Source: Oceanihabitans sp. 2_MG-2023
GTDB taxonomy: Bacteria; Bacteroidota; Bacteroidia; Flavobacteriales; Flavobacteriaceae
NCBI RefSeq assembly: GCF_030547245.1
Contig: NZ_JAUOQT010000002.1
Location: forward strand, 248,001 to 312,000
DNA: 64,000 bases
Direction of reading: 5' to 3'
A program made the position numbers and the translations under genes. Shown piece after piece: positions 9,459 to 18,000 of the stretch (position 1 is its first letter; every line of letters starts with the position of its first letter). Below the pieces are notes generated by a model. That model made no database searches. It was not told the origin of the DNA and saw only the letters and a program-made list of their open reading frames with translations.

Positions 9459-9476
9459 TTTCCACTTTCGTGGAAA
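9459..9476 (+). other. Perfect 7-bp stem with TTTC loop directly before thyA
   Basis: TTTCCAC-TTTC-GTGGAAA, ending 5 nt before the thyA ATG and so covering the ribosome-binding region. Similar stems lie before etfA and in the tig leader. It could modulate translation or be part of a promoter. Confidence 0.45.
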
Positions 9477-9481
9477 ATACT

Positions 9482-10306
9482 ATGAAACAATATTTAGACC
9501 TAGTACAACACGTTTTAGAAAACGGAAACGAAAAAGGAGACAGAACTGGAACAGGTACAAAAAGTGTTTTTGGACACCAAATGCGTTTCGATTTAAGTGA
9601 AGGTTTCCCCATGGTAACCACAAAAAAACTACACTTAAAATCTATAATTTACGAATTGCTTTGGTTCTTAAAAGGAGATACAAACATTAACTATCTTACC
9701 GAAAATGGTGTGAAAATATGGAATTCTTGGGCAGACGAAAATGGCGACTTAGGTCCTGTTTATGGGCACCAATGGAGAAACTGGAATGATGATGAAATAG
9801 ACCAAATAAAAGAAGTTATTCACGCTTTAAAAAACAACCCAAATAGCAGACGTATGTTGGTTTCTGCTTGGAACCCTTCCGTTTTACCAGACACCACGAA
9901 ATCCTTTTCAGAAAACGTTGCTAATGGTAAAGCCGCTCTTCCTCCTTGCCATGCATTCTTTCAGTTTTATGTAGCAGATGGTAAATTATCTTGCCAACTG
10001 TACCAACGTAGTGCAGACATCTTTTTAGGTGTGCCTTTCAACATTGCTTCGTATGCGTTATTCACCATGATGATGGCACAAGTTTGCGGTTATCAAGCTG
10101 GAGATTTTATTCACACTTTTGGAGATGCACATATTTACAGCAACCATTACGAACAATTAGAATTACAATTATCTAGAGATACTAGACCGCTTCCTAAAAT
10201 GAAAATCAATCCAAATGTTATGGACATTTTCGACTTTAAATTTGAAGATTTTACACTTGAAGACTACAATCCGCACCCACATATTAAAGGAACTGTTGCC
10301 GTCTAA
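9482..10306 (+). CDS. thyA: Thymidylate synthase
   Basis: Methylates dUMP to dTMP using 5,10-methylenetetrahydrofolate, yielding dihydrofolate. 274 residues from the [15 protein letters not shown] aligns with the E. coli start, so the in-frame GTG twelve bases earlier is not used. Seen: [18 protein letters not shown], the catalytic cysteine in [12 protein letters not shown], the dUMP-binding [19 protein letters not shown] and C-terminal HIKGTVAV. It has the short ThyA insert. The DHFR that recycles its product lies 1 kb downstream. A stable stem covers the start region. Confidence 0.98.
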   Translation: MKQYLDLVQHVLENGNEKGDRTGTGTKSVFGHQMRFDLSEGFPMVTTKKLHLKSIIYELLWFLKGDTNINYLTENGVKIWNSWADENGDLGPVYGHQWRNWNDDEIDQIKEVIHALKNNPNSRRMLVSAWNPSVLPDTTKSFSENVANGKAALPPCHAFFQFYVADGKLSCQLYQRSADIFLGVPFNIASYALFTMMMAQVCGYQAGDFIHTFGDAHIYSNHYEQLELQLSRDTRPLPKMKINPNVMDIFDFKFEDFTLEDYNPHPHIKGTVAV

Positions 10307-10318
10307 TTTAAATTATTA

Positions 10319-10732
10319 ATGAAAAACCTATTTCTATTAATTACTATTTCCCTCTGTTTAGACGCTTTTTCTCAAGAAACAACCAATAAAGCAGAAAGTT
10401 TTCCCGTATATAGAAGCTGTAGTGAAAACCTAGATTATCAAGGATTAAAAAGCTGTACTACCGAAAAAATAATGAATTTCATTACATTAAGTTTTAATTA
10501 TGAACTTGCAGATAAATTATTTCCTCAAGAAGAATCCACTCAATTTTTAGTAGAATTTATTATAGATGAAAAAGGTAAGACTAAAAATATAACTGCTAAA
10601 GCGCATAAAAAAGAAATTGCTGCAGAAGCTATTAAACTATTGAAACGTCTTCCAAAAATGAAAAAACCAGGTTATTTAAATGGAAAGCCTGTTGCTGTTC
10701 CGTTTAAAATATTAATGACTATATATTTTTAA
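10319..10732 (+). CDS. Small exported protein with TonB C-terminal-like domain
   Basis: 137 residues. Signal peptide (cleavage near AFSQ), then one folded domain of about 110 residues. FLVEFIIDEKGKTKNITAKA and EAIKLLKRLPKMKKPGYLNGKPVAVPFKI match the TonB C-terminal domain pattern (conserved G-x-P-V-x-V-P/x-F). There is no N-terminal membrane anchor with proline-rich spacer, so it is unlikely to energise a receptor as classic TonB does. Two cysteines (RSC, KSC) near residues 30-45 could form a disulfide. It starts 12 nt after thyA and is probably co-transcribed with it. Confidence 0.7.
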   Translation: MKNLFLLITISLCLDAFSQETTNKAESFPVYRSCSENLDYQGLKSCTTEKIMNFITLSFNYELADKLFPQEESTQFLVEFIIDEKGKTKNITAKAHKKEIAAEAIKLLKRLPKMKKPGYLNGKPVAVPFKILMTIYF

Positions 10733-10760
10733 TAGGTAATCTTTTAAAAATAAATTAAAA

Positions 10761-10795
10761 AAAAAGGTGTACTCCTATTCAGAATACACCTTTTT
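10761..10795. terminator. Bidirectional terminator
   Basis: AAAAAGGTGTA (10761-10771) and TACACCTTTTT (10785-10795) form a perfect 11-bp stem between two convergent genes; A and T runs on both sides allow use in either direction. Confidence 0.88.
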
Positions 10796-10812
10796 AATTT
10801 TACTGATAAGTA

Positions 10813-11109
10813 TTACAAATTAATTACACTATTTTCAGATGAAGCAAATTCATTCCAAACAAAAGAATCGGCTTGTTCTTCGTTTTGCCATTGTCCATCA
10901 ACAACATATTTAAATTCGTAAGAACTTCCACTTTCTAAGTTTACAGTCCCTTTAAATGTTCCGTTTTTTAATTTTTTTAAAGGCGCAGCTTTTTCATCCC
11001 AATTGTTCCAGTTTCCAACTACTAAAACTTCATTTGCTTCTTTAGCAGGAACTGTAAATGTTACTTTACAAACTGGTTTACTTTTTAAAAATTGTTTCTT
11101 AATTGCCAT
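10813..11109 (-). CDS. Isoamylase early-set / AMPK glycogen-binding-fold protein
   Basis: 98 residues, essentially one CBM48-like module. VTFTVPAKEANEVLVVGNW and NNWDEKAAPLKKLKNGTFKG followed by YEFKYVVDGQWQNEEQAD show the tryptophans and the Y-x-F-K-Y-x-V-D-G-x-W motif of the glycogen-binding domain. There is no enzyme domain and no signal peptide, so it is a free-standing cytoplasmic carbohydrate-binding or scaffolding module of unknown partner. Its promoter has good -33 and -7 boxes. It is flanked by thymidylate and folate genes with no visible glycogen gene. Confidence 0.88.
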   Translation of the reverse strand: MAIKKQFLKSKPVCKVTFTVPAKEANEVLVVGNWNNWDEKAAPLKKLKNGTFKGTVNLESGSSYEFKYVVDGQWQNEEQADSFVWNEFASSENSVINL

Positions 11110-11131
11110 AATATTATTGTTTTAACAAGTT

Positions 11132-11163
11132 CAAAATTAAATAAGAAAGTTAGAGGTATCAAA
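11132..11163 (-). promoter_or_regulatory. Promoter of the early-set domain gene
   Basis: Minus-strand TTTG (11160-11163), 20-nt spacer, TAATTTTG (11132-11139), 23 nt before the ATG. It fits the Bacteroidota sigma-ABfr consensus. Confidence 0.65.
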
Positions 11164-11361
11164 AAAATAAATACCTAATTTTGAATTATTATTTTATTAC
11201 TAAAAATTACTCTTTAAAAATCTTGATTTCATATAAAACTAACTTGTATTTAAAGAATATAACAATTGTAAAATCAATATAAAATACTGTAAATCAAACT
11301 AAAACGTTTGCGGTAATTCTAAATAAATGATTAAGTAACTTTACTTTTTAAATGTAACATC

Positions 11362-12270
11362 ATGTTTGGTAAAAAGAAAAACAAACCCCAAATAGACCAA
11401 GAGCAATTACAGCTCATTCAAAATGCGCAACGTAGAATAAAACAAAAAAAACGTTTTTATTCACATGTTATCGTTTTTGCTATTTTTGGTTTAATACTAT
11501 ACACTTTTAATGTTGGTTTAGGTTTAGCAGACGAATTTACTTTAGCAACACTACCATGGTCCATTGTAATAATAGCATTTTGGTTTATATTATTATTCTG
11601 GCATTTTTTAAATGTTTTTTTGTTTCAAACTTTTATGGGAAAAGATTGGGAACAAAAACAACTAGAAAAACTAGTTAATAAGCAACAAGAACGTATTGAA
11701 AAATTAAAAGAAAACCTTAAAAACGAGGCACCTCATATTGCTAAAAGTCAAATATTTAATGAAAATTTAGCACTAAAAAAACAAAATTTAACCATTATTG
11801 TAGCAGCAGGAGAAAATAATGCTATTGGTAAAGACAACAAACTTATTTGGCATTTACGTGATGATTTAAAACGTTTTAAAGCTTTAACCTCAGGCCACTA
11901 TATTATTATGGGAAGAAAGACCTTTGAAAGTTTCCCTAAACCATTACCTAACAGAACTCATGTTGTTATTTCTAGACAAGAAAACTACCAAGCACCTGAA
12001 GGTGTCCTTGTTGTAAATTCTATTGAGAAAGCTATAGAAATTGCTAAAACCGACTTACAACCCTTTATTATTGGTGGAGGTGAAATTTACAAACAAGCCA
12101 TGCATTTAGCAGATAAAATAGAAATTACTCGTGTTCATGAAGAGTTTGAAGCAGACACTTTCTTTCCAGAAATTGATACTAAAATCTGGAAAAAAACAAA
12201 CGATACCTATCATGTAAAAGATGAAAATCATGACTATGAGTTTTCGTTTTTAACCTACGAAAGAAAGTAA
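11362..12270 (+). CDS. folA: Membrane-tethered dihydrofolate reductase (2TM domain-DHFR fusion)
   Basis: 302 residues in one uninterrupted frame. Residues 15-95 are a 2TM domain: NAQRRIKQKKRFYSHVIVFA, a first helix (about 34-56), a second helix (65-90) ending with HFLNVFLF and GKDWEQKQLEKL. Residues 96-140 are a charged coiled coil. Residues 143-302 are a complete DHFR: TIIVAAGENNAIGKDNKLIW, the substrate-binding acidic pair in WHLRDDLKRF, IIMGRKTFESFP and FIIGGGEIYKQA. It reduces dihydrofolate with NADPH. In relatives the 2TM protein and DHFR are often separate neighbours. No in-frame ATG lies at the DHFR boundary, so fusion is real unless an unusual start is used. The normally conserved proline in WxLPxD is arginine. 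Confidence 0.92.
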   Translation: MFGKKKNKPQIDQEQLQLIQNAQRRIKQKKRFYSHVIVFAIFGLILYTFNVGLGLADEFTLATLPWSIVIIAFWFILLFWHFLNVFLFQTFMGKDWEQKQLEKLVNKQQERIEKLKENLKNEAPHIAKSQIFNENLALKKQNLTIIVAAGENNAIGKDNKLIWHLRDDLKRFKALTSGHYIIMGRKTFESFPKPLPNRTHVVISRQENYQAPEGVLVVNSIEKAIEIAKTDLQPFIIGGGEIYKQAMHLADKIEITRVHEEFEADTFFPEIDTKIWKKTNDTYHVKDENHDYEFSFLTYERK

Positions 12271-12361
12271 TTTATAATACATTTAGTTTTAATAGCAACT
12301 TTCAATATTATTCCAATTAAAAACAAATAAAAGTTACAATTGTTAAATAAAAATCAAAAAC

Positions 12362-12392
12362 ATACTAACTAGTATTTTTTTACATACCTTTG
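12362..12392 (+). promoter_or_regulatory. tetR operator and -7 box
   Basis: Inverted repeat ATACTA-AC-TAGTAT (12362-12375) lies 9 nt before TACCTTTG (12385-12392), a TAnnTTTG -7 box that ends 4 nt before the ATG. The dyad occupies roughly the -33 position, as expected for an autorepressed TetR gene. The half-site ACATAC recurs at 13016-13021. Confidence 0.55.
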
Positions 12393-12396
12393 TACC

Positions 12397-12999
12397 ATGC
12401 AACAAGATTTAAAATCGGAAATCACCAAACAAACTATTCTTAACGAATCGTTTAAACTGTTTTATGAGAATGGTTTTAAAACTACTAGTGTAGATAAAAT
12501 AATGAAAGCAACAAAATTAACTAAAGGTGCATTCTATCATCACTATAAAAACAAAAAAGAACTTGGTCTTGCTGTTATTAGTTTCAAACTAGAAAAAAGG
12601 GTTTGTGAAGGTATGATATTACCATTATTTAAATCTGGCAATACTATTGATATTTTAGAAACTACTTTTTTAGAGCGTTTAAAATCTTTTCCCGTATATG
12701 ATAAACAACATGGTTGCCCAATGAATAATTTCATAAATGAAATTGGTGATCATGAAATAGCATACCAAATAGCATTAAGAAATATTATTGAAGATTGGAA
12801 AAAAGCTTTAATCCAATTAATAGAAAGAGGAAAAAAAGAAAATACTATAAAAAAAGATATTTCAAGTGAAGCAGTTGCGACCTACTTGATTAGTGCTTTT
12901 GAAGGTATTCGAGGTATTCGTAAATTGTATACCAATGACGATATTTTAGAGGAATACATATTAGGTCTCACAGTATACCTAGAACAACTAAAAACTTAA
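12397..12999 (+). CDS. TetR/AcrR family transcriptional repressor
   Basis: 200 residues. The N-terminal helix-turn-helix (residues 8-55) reads TKQTILNESFKLFYENGFKT through STSVDKIMKATKLTKGAFYH, followed by the usual YHHYKNKKEL. The C-terminal ligand domain resembles the YxaF/LmrA-QacR group, with a CPMNNFINEIGD segment after a KQHG turn. The ligand is unknown. It lies directly ahead of the HAD-DoxX-SDR genes in the same direction, separated by a 22-bp dyad, which suggests that it controls both itself and that operon. Confidence 0.9.
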   Translation: MQQDLKSEITKQTILNESFKLFYENGFKTTSVDKIMKATKLTKGAFYHHYKNKKELGLAVISFKLEKRVCEGMILPLFKSGNTIDILETTFLERLKSFPVYDKQHGCPMNNFINEIGDHEIAYQIALRNIIEDWKKALIQLIERGKKENTIKKDISSEAVATYLISAFEGIRGIRKLYTNDDILEEYILGLTVYLEQLKT

Positions 13000-13013
13000 T
13001 TTTTTTTAAATCA

Positions 13014-13035
13014 AAACATACCTTTTGGTATGTTT
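13014..13035 (+). promoter_or_regulatory. Dyad between tetR and the HAD gene: operator or terminator
   Basis: Perfect 9-bp arms AAACATACC and GGTATGTTT around a TTTT loop, then TT. The half-site ACATACC resembles ACATACT at the tetR operator, favouring a second operator; the trailing Ts also permit terminator activity. Confidence 0.55.
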
Positions 13036-13048
13036 TTAAATATAAAAC

Positions 13049-13849
13049 ATGAAAAAAGAAAAAAACAACAGAAGAGATTTTATAAAAAAAGCTACTATGG
13101 TAGGTTTAGCTGCTCCACACTTAGCATTTGCTTCTTCATTAGAAAATCCAATAAAAACAGAAAAGATGAACACAAGACCTAAAGTATTATTTTTTGACGT
13201 AAACGAAACTTTACTAGACCTAACTGCAATGAAAGAAAGTGTTGGTAAGGTATTAGGAAACAGAAGTGACCTATTACCGTTATGGTTTACAACCATGCTA
13301 CAATACTCTTTAGTCACAACAGTAGGAAGACAGTACAATGATTTTGGTGTAATAGGTGCTGCAGCCCTACAAATGGTAGCTGCAAATCATAATATTACTT
13401 TATCTGAAGAAGAAGGAAAACAAGCAATTTTAGGGCCAATCCGATCTTTACCTGCACATCCAGAAGTAAAAGCAGCGCTTCAAAAATTAAAAAATGCTGG
13501 TTATAAACTAGTATCATTTACGAACTCCTCAAATAAAGGTGTACAAACACAATTTGAAAATGCTGGACTAATTGATTTTTTTGACGAAAGATTAAGTATT
13601 GAAGATATTGGAAAGTTTAAACCACATACAGATGCATACGATTGGGCAGCACGAAAAATGGGCGTTTCGCCTAGCGAATGTTTATTAATTGCTGCACATG
13701 GCTGGGATATCGCTGGTGCACTTTGGGCAAATTGGAGAGGTGCTTTTATTAGCAGACCAGGAGCGCAATTATACCCTTTAGCTGAAAAACCTGAAATTAT
13801 AGCATCTAATTTAACAGAAGTTGCCACTAAACTAGTCGCATTAAAATAG
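13049..13849 (+). CDS. Tat-exported haloacid dehalogenase type II (HAD superfamily)
   Basis: 266 residues. The N-terminus carries a twin-arginine signal (NRRDFIKKATMVGLAAPHLA), so the protein is probably exported folded or anchored in the periplasm. The HAD domain follows: nucleophile Asp50 in FFDVNETLLDL, motif II in SFTNSSNKG, lysine in GKFKPHTDAY and motif IV in IAAHGWDIAGALWANWRG, closest to L-2-haloacid dehalogenases. Those enzymes hydrolyse 2-halocarboxylic acids; the substrate here is not known. Most relatives are cytoplasmic, so the Tat signal is notable. It is followed 1 nt later by doxX, so it is in an operon. Confidence 0.87.
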   Translation: MKKEKNNRRDFIKKATMVGLAAPHLAFASSLENPIKTEKMNTRPKVLFFDVNETLLDLTAMKESVGKVLGNRSDLLPLWFTTMLQYSLVTTVGRQYNDFGVIGAAALQMVAANHNITLSEEEGKQAILGPIRSLPAHPEVKAALQKLKNAGYKLVSFTNSSNKGVQTQFENAGLIDFFDERLSIEDIGKFKPHTDAYDWAARKMGVSPSECLLIAAHGWDIAGALWANWRGAFISRPGAQLYPLAEKPEIIASNLTEVATKLVALK

Positions 13850-13850
13850 G

Positions 13851-14231
13851 ATGAAATATTTAACAAATCAAATCATAAATATTCTAGTTAGTGCTGTAAT
13901 GTTATTCTTTGCTGTCCCTAAACTACTAGGAAAACCACAAAGCGTAGCTGGTTTTAATCAATTTGAAGATGCTTTTGGAATTCCTTCGGATGGTTTTAGA
14001 ATCTTCACAGGAATTGCAGAGTTTGCTTTAGCAACCTTATTTATCCTTTTTGCTTTTAATAAAAATAAAACGATAGGCAAGATTGCTTTCGGATTTTTAT
14101 TTATAACGATGTTTACAGCTTTATTCTTAGAATTTTTTGCAAGACCAGAACCAAAAATGATGCTAGTAAGCATTGCTATTATTTTGATAGTCATTGCTAT
14201 TTTTCGATTAAAAAAATTAAATAACGCTTAA
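13851..14231 (+). CDS. DoxX family membrane protein
   Basis: 126 residues, four predicted membrane helices; the first has ILVSAVMLFFAVPKLLGKP and a second IFTGIAEFALATLFILFAF, typical of DoxX-like proteins. Role unknown; some relatives link to thiosulfate:quinone oxidoreductase or redox stress. Translationally coupled to the HAD gene (1-nt gap) and followed 11 nt later by an SDR enzyme. Confidence 0.83.
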   Translation: MKYLTNQIINILVSAVMLFFAVPKLLGKPQSVAGFNQFEDAFGIPSDGFRIFTGIAEFALATLFILFAFNKNKTIGKIAFGFLFITMFTALFLEFFARPEPKMMLVSIAIILIVIAIFRLKKLNNA

Positions 14232-14242
14232 ACCATAAACAC

Positions 14243-14977
14243 ATGAAACTAGAAAGTAAAGTAGTATTAGTAACAGGTTCCTCTAAAGGAATTGGAAAAG
14301 AAATTGCAATACTTTTAGCTAAAAATGGTGCTAAAGTAATAGTAAACCATTCCAATAGTGAAACAGAAGCAAACGCAACGGTAAACACTATTTTAGAACA
14401 AGGAGGAAAGGCTATTTCTGTACAAGCAGATGTAAGCAAAAAAGAAGAAGTAACGGTATTATTTGACAAAGCAATAGCAGCATTTGGCAAAGTAGATGTG
14501 CTAATTAATAATGCTGGTGTTATGATTTCGAAGGCATTAAAAGATAATACGGAAGCGGATTTTAATAAACAATTTAATGTGAATGTAAAAGGTATATTTA
14601 ATACGTTACAGGAAGCTAGTACTAAATTAGCAGACAACGGAAACATTATCAATATATCGTCTAGCACAGTAAAATTAATGTTTCCCACCTATGCATTATA
14701 TTCGGCATCTAAAGCTGCAGTTGAACAAATGACACGCGTATTTTCTAAAGAAATTGGAAGAGGTATTTCGGTTAATGCATTGGCTCCTGGAGCAACAGAA
14801 ACCGAGTTATTTTTAAAAGGAAAATCGCAAGAATTCATTGATAAACTTAGTAGTATGAATGCTTTTAATCGTCTTGCAAAACCTTTAGACATTGCAAAAG
14901 TTGCTTTATTTCTAGCAAGCGACGATTCAAAATGGATTTCGGGTCAAGTCATTGGTGCTAATGGCGCTTTAGTATAA
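14243..14977 (+). CDS. Short-chain dehydrogenase/reductase
   Basis: 244 residues, classical SDR. Cofactor motif TGSSKGIGKEIA; NNAGVM; catalytic Ser in NISSSTVKLM and Tyr-Lys in YALYSASKAAVEQM; C-terminal FLASDDSKWISGQVIGANGA. An HSNS stretch after beta-2 suggests NADPH preference as in FabG-like enzymes. It most resembles stand-alone glucose/3-oxoacyl reductase-type SDRs; the substrate is unknown. Last gene of the TetR-HAD-DoxX-SDR group, ended by a strong shared terminator. Confidence 0.9.
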   Translation: MKLESKVVLVTGSSKGIGKEIAILLAKNGAKVIVNHSNSETEANATVNTILEQGGKAISVQADVSKKEEVTVLFDKAIAAFGKVDVLINNAGVMISKALKDNTEADFNKQFNVNVKGIFNTLQEASTKLADNGNIINISSSTVKLMFPTYALYSASKAAVEQMTRVFSKEIGRGISVNALAPGATETELFLKGKSQEFIDKLSSMNAFNRLAKPLDIAKVALFLASDDSKWISGQVIGANGALV

Positions 14978-15003
14978 TCGCATTAAGTACAATAAAATGG
15001 ATA

Positions 15004-15040
15004 AAAAAAGCCAGTTAGTAACATACTAACTGGCTTTTTT
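15004..15040. terminator. Bidirectional terminator, 17-bp perfect stem
   Basis: Left arm 15004-15020 ends GCCAGTTAGTA, loop ACA, right arm 15024-15040 starts TACTAACTGGC. A and T runs on both sides serve the SDR gene and the convergent T9SS cargo gene. Confidence 0.92.
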
Positions 15041-15055
15041 ATAAAGTAAAAACTG

Positions 15056-18000
15056 TTATTTCTTTACAATTTTCATTGTAAGTCCTAATTCAGAAATACG
15101 TAAAACATACATCCCTGAAGCTAAATGAGCTAAAGAATCAATGGAAGTATTGCCAGTATTTAATTGCAATGTTTCACTATATACAACAGCACCTAAAACA
15201 TTTACAATTTGCACTTTTGAAGTTACAGGAGTTTGTAAATCTAGTTTTACATATAATTCACTATCAAAAGGAACTGGAAATACTTTAATGATATTTGAAT
15301 TTCCAATAACATCAACAGTACTTAGTGTTGGACCTTGGTTTCCTGGTGATCCTATTGCAGATTCGCCCATATCATTTCCTACTGTAGCTACTGGTGCATA
15401 AGGTACTTCGTTGATTATACTAAATCCGTCTTTTTCTACATCATAAGATTGTCCAGGAAAAGATCCAGTATCTGGAAAACTTTCAAAATCGACAATATTA
15501 CCAATGGTTGTTGGCTCACCAATCCATAAAGTCACAGCATCTCCACCACTTGATAAACCTGCTCCTGCGTAAGTTCCTATTTGTACTCCAGAAATATTAT
15601 AAACGCCTTCCCAGATAGCGACAAAATTTGCGGTATCTGCTGCATCAACAGCAACAACAGATTCTCCTGGTGCAATAGAAGTGATACCACTTATTAACAC
15701 TGCAGAAGCTGGATCTTGAGAGTCATCATCAAAATAAAGTCCACCTAAACTTGGAGTCCAAGCTATTGGCCCATTGTTTGTTATTTCAAACCAATCTGCA
15801 GTAAGATTATCTCCTGCACCATTTCCTGGCCAGATTTCGGTAATATTTAATATGGGTCCAACTGGTGTATTAATAGCATTAGGTGTATTAAGTGCTTCTC
15901 CTTCTATAGGAGTTCCTGTAAAACCATCTAATCCTTCTCCTTCAAAATCATTACGCATCCAATCTGCAGTGGTATCTGTATCTACACCATTAGGAATACG
16001 AGACGCTCCTCCTACTTGAGCTGCATTACCATCAAAACCTGGAGCTAGATCTAATGCATAAACAAAATCAGAAGCACCTCCATCAGAACTCGCAATACCA
16101 TCTACAATACTATTCCAATAAGTTACATCAATAACACCATCATTATTGGTATCAATATCATCACCTATACTACCCAAAAAGCCTTCTACTAGCAATAAAG
16201 TTATACTTCCATTTTCTATAGTATTCGATAGAAAAGGAGTTGTCCAGAATCCATTTTCATCTGTAGTTCCTACAGCAAAAGTACCATCATCAATTACACC
16301 AGAAGCACTACCATCTCCTTCTATTTCAACAATAGTATATGCGGAATAATCGGTAAAAGGATCTCCATAAATCTCTACAAACTCGGCAGTATCTCCAGAA
16401 GTATGATCTGCAACAAACTCATTAATGACTGGAGTTTTAATAACAGGTTGCACAACGGGACCTAAAGTAACTATATCGCTTCTAAATTTTTTCCATTCGC
16501 TACGAAGCGACTTATTTTCATTTCCATCATTATAAATAACAGTAGCCCCTAAATCTACTAGTAATTTTACGGTGTCGGAATCTCCATCACTTCCTAAGAA
16601 AGTAGAAACAGGCAAAGCTACCAACCCTTCAAAAGAACCATTAGCTTGTAATGCAGTTAAATCTGCAGCACGTAATTCTGCTTGATCTACAGCATTTCCA
16701 GACCAAGTATATAGTTTAAAGTCCGTTTTGTTTCCAAAAGGTCCTCCTATTAATACACATCCATTTTCATTGCACTCCATACTTCTTAAACTTCTTCCAT
16801 TTAAATCTAAAAGTATAGGAGTTCCAAAAGTAGCAGAACCAGCTGGCATTCCTGGTAAGTCTGTAAAATTAGTTACAGGAATTACAATAGCTTTATTCTC
16901 TAATGTTGAACTTCTTAAACCCAAATAAGCTGTTGTTGTACTATTTGGCGCAAGTGCTAAAGCTTCTATTTCTAAAATAGTACTTAATTGAAAGTGATTT
17001 GTACCTAAACCATGCATATTATTTTCATCCCAAGCCAACAAATCATCTCTTAAGCTAGTATATTTATTTAAATAACTTAGTGTTGATGCTTCTCCTGTTC
17101 CAGAAACCTTAGTAGTAAAAATAACCGATCTATCTTCCTCTGCAGTAGAGCCAATCCAGTAAATTGTATTTTCTAGTAAAAAAGAACCTTCTAAATCTGC
17201 TTCTGCAGTAGTTCCTAAAGCAGCATTAAAATCTATTGTCGTTATTGGCAATCCAGATTGATTCCCGTTATATAAACGTAAAGTTTGATCTTCGTCATCT
17301 CCAATCCAACCATATTCTGTGCTTATTGCTATTCCTGTAGAACCATCTGCAGCTCCGGTATGAAAACGAGTTGTATTTGGTGTCACTGAAGCTTCAGAAG
17401 CTGCATAATTAATAGTATACGTTGCAGTATTGGAATCTGTATCTTCAACCGTTACAATTATAGTTGTAAAACCTAAAGCAGAAGGAGTAATGGTTAATAA
17501 ACGTGCTTCATTAATTCCTGTAAACACAAGATTTGCATTAGAAACGATAGTTTCATCACTACTAGTAGCAGTAACCACTAAATCTGCTACAGGTGTTTCT
17601 GCATTCATAATATGAAAAGGAATACCAATAGTACTTGCTGGATCTGTAGGATCGTTTATAACGCCACTTACAAAACCAGCATTGGTTTCTGGTAAGTTTA
17701 AAAAAGAGGTTAAATTAACCGTATCAACAACAATACTTAATGTAGATGCCGCTAAAGCTCCTAAATTACCAGGAGAACCAATTGCAGGTTCATTCATATT
17801 ATTATTAGCAGTAGCAACAGGTTGATATGGTAACTCATCAATAGCACTAAAATCTCCTTTTACAACATCATAAGATTTTCCTGGAGCAAGTTCAGTATCT
17901 GGATATGCTTCAAAATCGACGATTGCACTAGCATCTAGAGGAGCGCCAACACTCATAAATAAAGTAACCGCGTCTCCTCCACCTCCAAGTCCAGAACCAT

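Noticed and set aside
14197-14688. 163-residue minus-strand frame opposite the SDR gene
   Set aside because: SDR motifs are intact on the plus strand; the antisense frame has no motif.
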